DNA of 64,000 nt from positions 6,244,104 through 6,308,103 of the forward strand of contig OY997653.1 of the NCBI GenBank assembly GCA_963921795.1. Direction: 5' to 3'. The notes beneath the pieces are model-generated. The model was not told the DNA's origin, searched no databases, and saw only the letters and a program-made list of their open reading frames with translations. This stretch comes from Nannobrachium achirus. Taxonomy: Eukaryota > Chordata > Actinopteri > Myctophiformes > Myctophidae. A program made the translations under genes and the position numbers. Numbering within the stretch: position 1 is the first letter of the stretch; each line of letters starts with the position of its first letter. Shown here one piece after another: positions 10,560-21,529 of the stretch.

Positions 10560-10660
10560 AGGAGGAGAGAGAGAGAGAGAGAGGGAGGGAGAGAGGGAGG
10601 GGTGGTGAAAGGGAAGGGGGGTAAAGTGACAGCAATCATGGATGTCACAATAATCGGTTG

Positions 10661-10742
<82 letters not shown>
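10560..10742. repeat. (GA)n and (TG)n microsatellites, left arm
   Basis: A GA/GGGA-rich tract (about 10,560-10,605) is followed by about 40 TG dinucleotides (10,663-10,742). The mirror tracts in the right arm have a different length and composition. Confidence 0.95.
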
Positions 10743-10743
<1 letters not shown>

Positions 10744-10961
10744 CAATCAGTCAATGGTGTGGGTTGTTTCTAACTGTAACATTACAGCAACATGATTGGG
10801 GCAATGGAATATTGTATGATGTGTATGTAATAAATAGATAATGTACTACATCTAGGCCATCTGTGTCTGTCCATCTGTTTGCAATATTGCACCAACTTCT
10901 TTTTCTCGTTCCAACGTACGTTGTCTGTATAAAGAGTGATAAGAAAACAATACCTACTGTA

Positions 10962-11036
10962 TTAAAAATAGCCAATCTACAAACTCACAACATTACACTG
11001 CAATATCATATTATGCATTGTGTATCTGATATTTTA
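10962..11036. repeat. Palindromic motif copy in left arm (diverged)
   Basis: AAAAATAGCCAATCTACAAA is followed by a variable middle and a degenerate reverse complement ending at GATATTTTA. It belongs to the same palindrome family as the hairpins at 36-58 kb. The mirror copy is at about 27,352-27,425. Confidence 0.6.
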
Positions 11037-11277
11037 GGCATCAGTTCTACAGTGTTAACAACTTTATAGTAACTCTGAGGATATTATCTGACATTAAGCA
11101 ATAAGCATATTTAACCACATGAACCCTTCTAGGCAAAAGCTTTATTGCTTATAATGTGTATGATTTGACACATTCACGAGGGGATACGGTCAGAAATGGT
11201 ACTGCAGTTGTATAGTTTTATTAACTGTTTAATTCGTGTGCATGTTTTAATGATGACATAGAGTGGAGGAGAGATGA

Positions 11278-11325
11278 GAAGACAGGAGGGGAGGGGGAGA
11301 GAGCGAGAGAGAGAGCGAGAGAGAG

Positions 11326-11363
<38 letters not shown>

Positions 11364-11370
11364 AGGGAGG
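11278..11370. repeat. (GA)n microsatellite, left arm
   Basis: GAGAGCGAGAGA-type tract. The mirror is a CT tract at about 26,996-27,100. Reading frames across it are low-complexity artefacts. Confidence 0.95.
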
Positions 11371-11924
11371 GAGGAACGGGAGTCCCTATCAAAAAAGTAG
11401 CACCAGGTGGCTATAGACTTATCTTTTAAGATCTCCGGGGGGTCTGTGTCTGCATGTTAGTGTTGGAGAGAGAGAAGTAGAGAGAGAGAAGAGAGAGAGA
11501 AAGTGCATGTGTAATGATAACTGTCATACCTGTGCAACTCCTTGTAGATGTGCAACTGTTGACCAACTTTTATTCTGAGCTAGAAATAACTAGAATAAAA
11601 ACACTGATAGTGTGTTGTCATGGTAGGGTCATAGGGATATGTATGGCCACTAGTGGTACTGCATGAGAGGTCTTTGCATGAGAGGTAGCGTTTTCAGGCC
11701 ATCGGCTCCTAGTTGAGAGAGATGAAGTAGGGACCATCGCAACCTTTTCAGAGATTCATATAGTTTCAATGTTTGACCGCTCAGACATCAGTGTATTTTG
11801 GATTCATGTCAATGGCTCTTTTTTCATACTGTATATTTAACCACTTGAGCCATCATTACCTAATAAATTGGTATTATAATATGTACTCGGTCTGCTATTT
11901 TGTCCCCCTACACCAAACCTCTTT

Positions 11925-12000
11925 GCGAAAATAGCCAATCTGCAAGCTCACAACGTCTCGCAGTGCGAAACATTGTATGCATGTAGATCTGCTATTTTTG
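11925..12000. repeat. Palindromic motif copy in left arm
   Basis: GAAAATAGCCAATCTGCAAG begins the left half and ATGTAGATCTGCTATTTT ends the right half, with a CpG-containing middle. The mirror copy is at 26,369-26,443. Confidence 0.7.
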
Positions 12001-12949
12001 TGTACAGTTCTACAGTGTTAATATAAAATGATTGGAAGCTTTTGAGGACCCCCTTTACTAACTCTGAAGCCCTTAGTTGATATTAAACCTACATTATAAT
12101 TTAGTTTCATCTACACCTGTGATTTCAAAACCCTTCCACCCATGCATAGTCATATTGGGTACTGTATGACAGGGTGCACAAATATATTTCCTTATCAAGG
12201 TATCTAATTACCCTTATCTGACCCCCCACAGATGACACCAAGAGGGTACTCTATATCTTTATCTCTGATCATACTAGCAGTAGCTGATCTGTCATTTGAA
12301 AGTGTTACACGACAATCAACCTTTCGATAAAACATAATATGATCATAGGCCATACCATGGTTTTATAGGGTAAAAAGAAATAAAATCATGTGTAAAAGTA
12401 GGTGAAATAACTACATGTTGTACCAAGTGTCCCAACTGTGCTTAGTTAATCCTAAACTTCCTCATTTTTCACAAGTATTCTTATCTACACTACCCAGATG
12501 ACACCAAGTAGGGTACTATGCTATCTTTATCTCTTATCACACTAACATTAGGTAGCATGTTATTTGAAAGCTTCTCATAACTAATCAGCCATTCGATAAA
12601 ATATAATGTGATCATAGGCCATACCATGGTTTTATAGGGTAAAAATAAATAAAATCAACGTTTAAGTAAATGATATAACTACATATGTTTGCTAAGGGTC
12701 CCAACTGTGCTTAGTTAATCCATTTCTTCTATACAAAGTTCCTCATTCTTCAACCACCAAGTTTTTTCTTATCTAATTTTCATCACAGATACTAGGAAAG
12801 AGCTTTTAATATAATCACTAACAGAGTTCTGAGGTATTGTTCTTCAACCCATTCTGTACGGACATGGGAGGTTTTTCGGGGTTTTTACTGACACTAGAAA
12901 ACAAAATCATTGCATTTTGGAATTTGCTTATTTCTTGAACATAATTCAA

Positions 12950-14400
12950 GTGACAGATACACAAACAAGCAGGGATTTTGTGATTTTTAGCACCAGCATG
13001 TAGATCTGCTATTTTATGTGTTTAGGCATTTGTTAATATAAAAATGATTGGAAGATATTGATTACCCTCTGTTGTAACTCTATTTGATATTAAAACTACA
13101 GATAGTTTCATCTGCATCTATAATTCAAACCCTCCCCACCTCAAACTCTGACATAGTGGTCAGTAGTGGTACTACACATGACAATGTCCTAATGTTACAA
13201 AGATGACATGTTAGCAGGGGTGGATTTGGTATTGTCATAGGAACATGTGTGGTCACTTATGGCCACTAGTGGTACTACACCGCTAGAATAATAACTATTT
13301 CTCATTAACATTACATAAATGAGAGAGGAATCCAGCTTGTAGATAAGCTATTTTCACTAGTTTGACTAACTATACTACTTATAGTTGTATTGTGGAGGTC
13401 TAATCTGTGTTCTCAAGACACTAGATTATTCAAACTATTTACCTCAACATGACCAAAGTGTTGCATAGTAATACATTTAACTTAGATATGCTGTCAACCA
13501 AACCGGGTTGTCCCAGTCATGTATATATTAGGTGTTTTGCACTGAATGCAATGATATTGGATAGAACTGACAATACACATGACAATGTCCTAATATTAGA
13601 AAGAATTATAGAGTGTCAGCTTGTAGATCTGCTATTTTCACATTTGTTTTTTCTTTGTTGCACAGACGTGCATAGACCCAGGGGGAAGGGTGCTTATCTT
13701 TAGAATCCATACACCTGATTGCAGTAAAAACAGTTTAAAGACTATGACACACTAATGCAACTCCTTGTGTCACCCCATCTTACATTTATTTTGTATAATA
13801 ATTAAATTAGATGTACAGTATGTTAGTTTTGTAGATTTGTGATTTTTAACCCCGGGACTCCAAGATAGGAGATGTGTTAATTGTGGACATAGCTTATATC
13901 TATTATTTCCATTGGGTGGTTGGTATGAAACATGACTATGTCCTAATGTTACAAAGATGACAAAGATTTGGTATTGTCATAGGAACATGTATGGTCACTA
14001 ATGGTCACAAGTGGTACTGCAGCTGTGAAATTGTATTTCTATTGTCCATTAATAATTATATTTGCATGTAGCTTGTAGATTTTGTTATTTTGAGTACCAG
14101 CTTGTAGATGAGCTATATTGAACCCATAGGCTAACAGCTTTGCAGATGTGTTATTTTGGGGTAATACCTTGCCTACCTATTATTTTCACTGGGATGTGAT
14201 GTACGTGGGGTTGTCCCTGTTGAATAATATATTGGAATATGGTGTGATTTAAGGGTTAGGGTTAGGGTTAGGGGGATTATTTGTATGGCCACTATAGTGG
14301 TACTACACCGCTAGAATAATAACTCTATTTCTCATTAACATTACATAAATGAGAGAGGAATACAGCTTGTAGATCAGCTATTTTCACATTTATTTTTTCA
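12950..14400 (+). repeat. Cluster of half-palindrome motifs in left arm
   Basis: At least seven copies of an AGCTTGTAGATCTGCTATTT-like motif lie here in the same orientation (about 13,000, 13,334, 13,618, 14,067, 14,097, 14,364 and weaker ones). They are interspersed with CACTAGTGGTACTRCA and AATGTTACAAAGATGACA blocks. The stretch looks like a decayed higher-order array. The mirror is at about 23,980-25,420. Confidence 0.6.
14253..14273 (+). repeat. Telomere-like (GGGTTA)n run
   Basis: About three and a half TTAGGG units. The mirror CCCTAA run is at 24,095-24,117. Confidence 0.8.
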
Positions 14401-15164
14401 TTGTAAGAACATGGGTGGTCACTAGTGTCCACTAGTGGTACTGCAGCTGATGTAAAACAATTGTATTGTTTGTTTGTTTATTTTTTAGCTATTCATGGTC
14501 ATCTCAGAGAGATGAAAAATAACCTTATACTTAGCATTGTAGCCACTTGAACCCTATCTAAGCAAAAACGGCCTATCTACAAAGGTTATCTAAAATACAA
14601 TGGAGGGGCATTACATGAACAGTTTAAAATTTTTAAAGTTTTGTGCCATTTGTCCAATACGCTGAAAACATGTATTAGTAGTAGTATATTATGGGGTTCA
14701 AATACTAGGTATTCCTTAAAATATTAAAACTAAATATTGTGTTTAACCTAAAGATTTATCTTTACATACAGCACCTTTACATATAGAATTCCAGGTATGC
14801 TTATGCAATGGGAAATTCAAATCCGTCATATGAAATTATGGATTACTAAGTTGACAGATGTATGTGAAATAGCGATATCTGTTGGGGTGAATCACTAACA
14901 ACAGCATGTGTATTTCTTGTAATTGATGGAATAGGGAGATTATATATTATTTTTTGACAAACTAAATTGAAATGCCATTATATTTACCGTACAACCCTAT
15001 TATTTTATCCTGTTACTTCCATCCTATATGGTAGATATTCACTAAACGTGTAAGCCTTAGAAACGCCTTAATGGACTTAGTATTTTTAAAGCAAATAATC
15101 GTTTCACTCATACAATAGTTTAGTTTTATTTAAAAATAATACTTTGACAGTAGTTGGGAAAATA

Positions 15165-16830
15165 GTGCCATCTAGTGGATATAGTTTTTCTACCCTGAAC
15201 TTTGCAGCTTGAATGACTGATGAGGGAAAATACTGCCCTCTGGAGGATGTAGGGGAAATACCACCCCCTGGAGGATACAGGGGGAATACCAAATCATACT
15301 GTACATACATATAATGAACTCGAATGTATGACACCATCCACTCACTCATCACTAAGAATTTCAACTAACACAAAACAGACAAAACTAAATATTACTGCAC
15401 AAACATCTCTAAGAAAATTTAAACTAATACAAAACAGACAAAAATAACGCTACTAAGAAATTTAAACTAACACAAAAACAGACAAAAACATCACGAGTCA
15501 TCTAGATTACCATAGGTTCCGCAACTATCACTATTGCAGAGTCAGTAGCTTAGGTTACTCGTTGTGCTAAGGTATTGTTAATCTTTGAATTTGTAGATAA
15601 AACATATTTCTAGTGTTAGTGGTTAGATCATACATAATCTCACAATCTCTCTCTCCAACACAATTTCACTCATAATTTCTGTTTTCTTTTTTTTGTTCTC
15701 CTTTTTTTCCCTCTAAGCCATAACAACTAGTAAACATAACTAATACGGTAGTTGCTCAGTACACCGTTTCACTCATACAATAACTTATATTATTTAGAAA
15801 TAATGCTTTGACAGTAGTAGGGAAAATAGTGCCATCTAGTGGATATGACAAGTTTCTCTACCCCTGAACCATGTCACCAGAAGGATATAGAGTGGAAATA
15901 CTGCCCCCCTGGAGGATGTAGGGGAAATACCATGCATACTCATATTTAGGGATTGAATCCTTTTAGCAATAAGCTACAGATACAGATAACTAGAAAAACT
16001 AGCAGATCTATAGTCCCATCGAATATCAATACAATTAACATACAATGCTTTCCCCCTTCATCCCTATCCCACTGGTCATGTGTAACATAGTTTTTCTTTT
16101 CCTGGGGTGAGACACTAGCTAGATCTGTCTACACAAATCATACTCAGTAAATCAATTTGGTAGACATACTGGTTTGCCACCAACATAATTATCTTACACT
16201 TTATATTCTGACACTCTGGTCTACTCGTTACACGATGTGTCACTACTCTGCATAGCAAAACACTATTCATCTGTACAAACCATGCACTTCCTCATTCAAC
16301 ACTAAAACGCACAAAACATAAAATATAGCCACCTAACAGAAAGTATTACAAAAAATAACCACTGAGATTTCCAATGAGCACACAAACCGTACATAAACAG
16401 CAAATATTGCAAACATAACATCACAGAGATTTACAAACTAACACAAAACAAAAACAAAAACAGTAAATATTGCAAACAACGTCACTGAGAAGTAGAACTA
16501 ACACAAAACCAATGCACTGTACAAACATCTCTAAGAAAATTTTAACTAATACAAAACAGACAAAAATAACACCACTAAGAATTTCATTCAACACTAAAAC
16601 GCACAAAACATACAACTTTACCACATAACAGACACATTTTACAAAAATAACACCACTAAGAATTTTCAACTAGCATAAAAAACACAAAACATAAAACTTT
16701 TGCAATACAACAGAAAGTATTACAAAAATAACATCACTAAGAATGTTCAACTAGCCCCTAAAACTTTGCAACATAACAAAAATATTTAAAAAAAATAACA
16801 CCACTAAGAAATTGAAACTAGAAACTAGAA
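15165..16830. repeat. Minisatellite-like blocks, left arm
   Basis: Two mixed families are present. One carries GTGCCATCTAGTGGATAT and CCTGGAGGATGTAGGGGAAA blocks (about 15,165-15,290 and 15,820-15,930). The other consists of roughly 40-60-bp units built on ACTAAGAATTTCAACTAACA and ACAAAACAGACAAAAATAAC (about 15,350-15,495 and 16,300-16,830). The mirrors are at 21,530-23,200. Confidence 0.7.
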
Positions 16831-17801
16831 AACATGTTGGACTCTCTTTCATACATAATCTCTCAATCTCTCTCTCCAACACAATTTCACTCATAATTTC
16901 TCTGTTTTCTTCTTTCTTTTTTATCTCTCTAAGCCATAACAACTAGTAAACATAACTAATACGGTAGTGCACAGTACACTATTTCATCAAAATCGGTAAC
17001 CTATTTGGTAATAACTTTATGGTTATGATTCTATAAAATCTAAAAAACATTTGTAATTCAACCAAAATGTAATTCTGGAGTTTACTAAAATTGTACAATG
17101 GGAGCTAAATCAAAATAGTATATATCTATTAATACAAATATATATATTTTTTTAAGTTGTCTGATTTACACATTATTGTAGTAATTTAGTGTTGAGAATT
17201 GTTGTGTCACCACATGTGTGGTGAATTGTAACTTGAACGATATTACGGTGATATATACTTTTTACTATTATTGATGCCTTACAATTGTCTAAATAACTAT
17301 ATGAATATGGGGAATAAATCACTGATACTGCTAATATTTTACTTTTGTAGTTTATTCTGTTAGGTACACTGCATTATTCAAGTTAGTAACAAGAAAAAGT
17401 ACACTCTGATTATGCCCACCAACACCATTCAATATTTTATCAATCATTTCAGATACTCAAATACTAATATAATAATAATTATGAGGTCTCTAAAATGCTT
17501 CTAAGTGCTAGGTCTGTTTACTGACCTGTGCTTTTCCTATGCACATTTTCTAATAAAGTACCCTATTCAATCAATCTAAGGCTAGCTAATATTAGTATTC
17601 TTTTTTTTTTTTTTTTTTTCATATAGGGAGTTATGAATCAACATACTGTTTAACAAAACCATTTGTTTTGAAAAGTACAGTCAATAAAGCTGTTACTGTT
17701 AAGGTAAGAAATCTGGTTGCCAAGAAAGGATAAAGAAAAAATAACCATGTTTTAAACACGTGTTTTTTTATTTTTTTCCAAAGAATGTACATATGATCAC
17801 A

Positions 17802-18251
17802 CCGAGTGTGTTTCATACTAGGACCTATGCAGGTTACCCGTACTGTTACAGTATGGGATATATGTAGGCCTATTGGTAAAATATTTGCACACAAAACATT
17901 ACTAGTCATATTATGCACATAGGATAACATTAATATACTCAGTGATCATTAAATATATTTTCTCCCTCATTATTACCCGTATGAATGAACACCATAGCTA
18001 TTGAAAATGGTGTAAAATACATGTATATCATTTTTGGTTACATTAGAAGTGAGCTAGCTGACCCCTCTAGTGAAACAAAACTAATTTCAAAGCTATTGCA
18101 GTAAAACCAACATTTAATTGAACAAAATACTACCAATACCAAATATTCAGTATATCAGTATATTTTATTTTGACAAGAAAAACATGAACAAGTATTTACA
18201 TGTATAATGATGCACAATGTCACCGTATAATCACGGTTGTTAGAACTCTAA
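17802..18251 (-). repeat. Core 3' block, copy 1 (downstream of gene 1)
   Basis: About 17,836-18,210 is a direct repeat of 19,198-19,562, sharing GGTAAAATATTTGCACACAA and AATGAACACCATAGCTATTG. Read on the minus strand, it follows the gene at 18,252-19,085 and supplies the AATAAA signal at 18,164-18,169. Confidence 0.85.
18164..18169 (-). terminator. Poly(A) signal AATAAA for gene 1
   Basis: AATAAA on the minus strand, about 83 nt past the gene 1 stop codon, inside the duplicated 3' block. Confidence 0.6.
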
Positions 18252-19085
18252 CTATAATTTTAATTCGAGAAGCCCGTTGTTAAGGCTATGTATGAGTTCT
18301 GTCATTTTTTGGTAACAGTTTTGTACATGATTACCAGCTGAACGTCCGCATAAGTAACACCATTCCTGTGTTGCCAGTGTCACATATATCCTGTTTGTTA
18401 ATTTCACTTCGGGTAGTTTCCATGCATCGGGGGCTGTGATTATGTTTGGATGTGCAATAAATCCTCTGCGGAATCTCTCCTGACCAATTGCAATCTTTAG
18501 CCGGTCGGGTGTATAGTTTGCTTTGAGATACGGACATTCTCCTCTGCTGTAGAATGCATGTTGATTTAAAAGTGTATCGCCTGGCAGAAACTTTGAAAGC
18601 AGAAGGCGGCAGGCTCCGCAGCGATGATTATCCCCTACCCCTGTATGCTCCATGTTAGCCGGTTCCCCTAACCATGCAAACTGTGATGATTTCAAATTGA
18701 AAACACTATCATTGTTTGAATTGCTGTCGGATACGTGCTGTGGTGGAAGACCACATAGAAAAGCTTCAGATGTGTATATTGAATGATCATCTGGTGGGAT
18801 ATTTTTCCCTCCATTAGTATCATTCATCCATTTAATTCGACCATGCATAAGTCCATCAAAATAGGGATCTATGCCTGTGGGGACATATTCTCCATCTTTA
18901 AAAATGATTCCTGGGAAGATTGTGGGCTTTCCATCTTTCTCGTTAAAGTCGAAGGATTTTTCTACATCTTTAGCGAAGGTGTAAAATGCATTGGTCGCTG
19001 CTTCGCCAGAATCCTGTTTTTCTAGCCCCAATTCACGGGTGTTATCCATTTTTTTTGAAAAAAGAGACTGCAGCAGACTTCCCAT
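18252..19085 (-). CDS. Unassigned Cys/His-rich protein, core gene 1 of the palindromic element
   Basis: An uninterrupted 277-codon frame with mixed, non-repetitive composition. Two putative zinc-binding clusters are visible: CGAC followed by a His and a Cys (CxxC...H...C, about residues 158-187), and CYLCGRSAGNHVQNC near the C-terminus (CxxC, H, C; about 244-258). No signal peptide or membrane segment is evident. The longest start (19,085) has A at -3 and G at +4, but a TATAAAAA box ends only about 8 nt upstream. Transcripts starting 25-30 nt below it would use the second Met (19,049), also in good context, giving 265 aa. The gene is single-exon, TATA-driven and has its own poly(A) signal, a compact layout typical of DNA viruses and some transposons. 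I do not recognise the family. Confidence 0.7.
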   Translation of the reverse strand: MGSLLQSLFSKKMDNTRELGLEKQDSGEAATNAFYTFAKDVEKSFDFNEKDGKPTIFPGIIFKDGEYVPTGIDPYFDGLMHGRIKWMNDTNGGKNIPPDDHSIYTSEAFLCGLPPQHVSDSNSNNDSVFNLKSSQFAWLGEPANMEHTGVGDNHRCGACRLLLSKFLPGDTLLNQHAFYSRGECPYLKANYTPDRLKIAIGQERFRRGFIAHPNIITAPDAWKLPEVKLTNRIYVTLATQEWCYLCGRSAGNHVQNCYQKMTELIHSLNNGLLELKL

Positions 19086-19092
19086 TCTCCTT

Positions 19093-19100
19093 TTTTATAT
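19093..19100 (-). promoter_or_regulatory. TATA box of core gene 1
   Basis: Minus strand GTAGATATAAAAAAGGAG, with a GGGGCGTTGA element about 25 nt further upstream. Confidence 0.5.
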
Positions 19101-19515
19101 CTACAGCTTTTCAACGCCCCTTAATGCGTTGTACCGAGCATCCGGCGCATACTATGACATAGGCTATTACATAGGCTATAGGCTATTACATAGGCTATTA
19201 CCCATCTGTAACAGTATGGGATATGTGCATTGGTAAAATATTTGCACACAAAACATTACTATATGACAAATGGAATAACATTAATATACCCAGTGATCAT
19301 TAAATACATTTTCCCCTCATTATTACCCATATGAATGAACACCATAGCTATTGAAAATGGTGTAAAATACATGTATATAATTTTGGCTACATTAGAAGTG
19401 AGCTAAACTGACCTCTCTAGTGATACAAAAACTAATTTCAAAGCTATTACAGTAAAACCTCCATTTAATTGAACAAAATACTACCAATACCATATATTCA
19501 GTATATCAGTATATT

Positions 19516-19521
19516 TTTATT
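19516..19521 (-). terminator. Poly(A) signal AATAAA for gene 2
   Basis: AATAAA on the minus strand, about 190 nt past the gene 2 stop, in the same relative place of the duplicated block as the gene 1 signal. Confidence 0.55.
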
Positions 19522-19713
19522 TTGACAAGAAAAAACATAAACAAGTATTTACAAGGATAATCATAGTCAATACAACTGACAAAACATTACTATATGTCAA
19601 ATGACACAGTGGTAACAAAATATACACAGAGTTCATTAAATAAATGAATATGAACATGATCACCAGTGAAATATACATTATATTCTTCTCAGTAAAATGT
19701 ACATTATTGAGAA

Positions 19714-20415
19714 CTATTGTTCAGTACTTGGTTCTACAGATGGTGAGTTCTTCCAAAAAGTAACAAGATTGTTCAGTACATCATGTTTCTTTGAGTTTCC
19801 ACCCAACACATGTTCGAAATTAATTGTCTCTTCGATCTTTTCTGGAATATCTTCCACCTCCTTCAGATCGTGTAGAAAGGCTTCACACATCCCTTGAACT
19901 CGGGATGGTATGACATCGAATCCATGAGTTTCCAGCACACTCATGACCCCCAATATGAATCGACCATTCCAAAGTCTTTTGATTAATTCATTAAAATGAT
20001 TGAATACATAATATCTTGGTAATGGATACAGACATTGATGGTTTGTCTGACTAGGATGATCTGTTTGACAACCGTAGCAGGCTTCTTTCATCTGGTCAAA
20101 TATTACCACATCCAATAGCTTCGAGACACATACTTTTACAATGTCAAGAAGCATTATATTCCCCAGACAATCAGGCTGGCTTAGAGTCGAAAATGAATTA
20201 GATGGTCTGGGTGGTGAAGGCGGTGGTGAGAAGTAGGGTGTAGAATAGCCTACAGGTGATGGTGGAGGAGTACCAGGGACTGGATAGTATTCTTCATTCG
20301 TTTCAGACATGAAATCCGCCCATGGCCCAAATTCTACAGCTTCCTCTGGAAGAGTAGTGGTAGAGTCAGGCTTGTCATTGTCAACTTCTTCTCTTCTTTC
20401 AGTAGATTCCTCCAT
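19714..20415 (-). CDS. Unassigned protein with Pro-rich linker and CxxC/HPSQ/HxC motif, core gene 2
   Basis: The protein is 233 aa from the Met at 20,415, chosen because ACCATGG is a strong Kozak site and a GATATAAGG TATA-like box lies about 40 nt upstream; the frame is open upstream to 20,499, but that part looks like promoter sequence. The N-terminus is acidic and disordered, followed by a Pro-rich stretch (TPPPSPVGY, SPPPSPPRPS). The C-terminal half is globular and carries CYGCQTDHPSQTNHQCL, a compact Cys/His motif (CxxC, HPSQ, HxC) suited to zinc binding. No membrane segment or signal peptide is apparent. It shares promoter style, strand, single-exon form and a duplicated 3' block with gene 1, suggesting the pair arose by duplication of an expression unit or functions together. 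The motif seems family-like, but I cannot name the family. Confidence 0.7.
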   Translation of the reverse strand: MEESTERREEVDNDKPDSTTTLPEEAVEFGPWADFMSETNEEYYPVPGTPPPSPVGYSTPYFSPPPSPPRPSNSFSTLSQPDCLGNIMLLDIVKVCVSKLLDVVIFDQMKEACYGCQTDHPSQTNHQCLYPLPRYYVFNHFNELIKRLWNGRFILGVMSVLETHGFDVIPSRVQGMCEAFLHDLKEVEDIPEKIEETINFEHVLGGNSKKHDVLNNLVTFWKNSPSVEPSTEQ

Positions 20416-20449
20416 GGTTACTGGTGTAGAGCACCGTACGCTGAATACC

Positions 20450-20460
20450 CTTATATCGTG
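20450..20460 (-). promoter_or_regulatory. TATA-like box of core gene 2
   Basis: Minus strand CACGATATAAGGGTATT, about 40 nt above the chosen ATG. A CCACGCCTATTCCCC element lies just upstream, comparable to the GC-rich element in front of gene 1. Confidence 0.45.
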
Positions 20461-21529
20461 TATGGGGAATAGGCGTGGTTGGTAGGGAGGGTGGAACAAT
20501 AAGGGGGGTGTATGACCCTAGCTAGATATAGGTAATTAGTTCAACCCATGTTAACCCATCATTAATGTGATCATATGTACATTCTTTGGAAAAAAATAAA
20601 AAAACACGTGTTTAAAACATGGTTATTTTTTCTTTATCCTTTCTTGGCAACCAGATTTCTTACCTTAACAGTAACAGCTTTATTGACTGTACTTTTCAAA
20701 ACAAATGGTTTTGTTAAACAGTATGTTGATTCATAACTCCCTATATGAAAAAAAAAAAAGAAAAAAAGAATACTAATATTAGCTAGCCTTAGATTGATTG
20801 AATAGGGTACTTTATTAGAAAATGTGCATAGGAAAAGCACAGGTCAGTAAACAGACCTAGCACTTAGAAGCATTTTAGAGACCTCATAATTATTATTATA
20901 TTAGTATTTGAGTATCTGAAATGATTGATAAAATATTGAATGGTGTTGGTGGGCATAATCAGAGTGTACTTTTTCTTGTTACTAACTTGAATAATGCAGT
21001 GTACCTAACAGAATAAACTACAAAAGTAAAATATTAGCAGTATCAGTGATTTATTCCCCATATTCATATAGTTATTTAGACAATTGTAAGGCATCAATAA
21101 TAGTAAAAAGTATATATCACCGTAATATCGTTCAAGTTACAATTCACCACACATGTGGTGACACAACAATTCTCAACACTAAATTACTACAATAATGTGT
21201 AAATCAGACAACTTAAAAAAAAATATATATTTGTATTAATAGATATATACTATTTTGATTTAGCTCCCATTGTACAATTTTAGTAAACTCCAGAATTACA
21301 TTTTGGTTGAATTACAAATGTTTTTTAGATTTTATAGAATCATAACCATAAAGTTATTACCAAATAGGTTACCGATTTTGATGAAATAGTGTACTGTGCA
21401 CTACCGTATTAGTTATGTTTACTAGTTGTTATGGCTTAGAGAGATAAAAAAGAAAGAAGAAAACAGAGAAATTATGAGTGAAATTGTGTTGGAGAGAGAG
21501 ATTGAGAGATTATGTATGAAAGAGAGTCC

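Larger units (their letters stand above)
10293..17801 (+). repeat. Left arm of the palindromic element
   Basis: 7,509 bp, AT-rich, with no supportable gene. It contains microsatellites near the outer end (10,560-10,742; 11,278-11,370), many copies of an AGCTTGTAGATCTGCTATTT-like motif, a telomere-like TTAGGG run, and minisatellite-like blocks at 15.2-16.8 kb. The match to the right arm stops at about 17,801 after ACATATGATCACA. Confidence 0.9.
19086..19713 (-). repeat. Intergenic core with 3' block copy 2 (downstream of gene 2)
   Basis: 19,198-19,562 duplicates the block at 17,836-18,210 in the same orientation, diverged by scattered substitutions and small indels (roughly nine tenths identical by eye). 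It provides AATAAA at 19,516-19,521 for gene 2. A short tandem of TAGGCTATTACA lies at 19,158-19,200. Confidence 0.8.

Noticed and set aside
13449-13703. 84-codon frame, mirrored at 24,665-24,919, as a gene of the palindromic element
   Set aside because: Its presence in both arms only reflects the inverted duplication. No motif, promoter or poly(A) logic supports it, and it overlaps the half-palindrome motifs.
16421-16669. 82-codon hydrophobic frame (mirrored at 21,699-21,947) as a membrane protein
   Set aside because: It is built from repeated minisatellite units, giving a low-complexity Val/Leu/Cys pattern.
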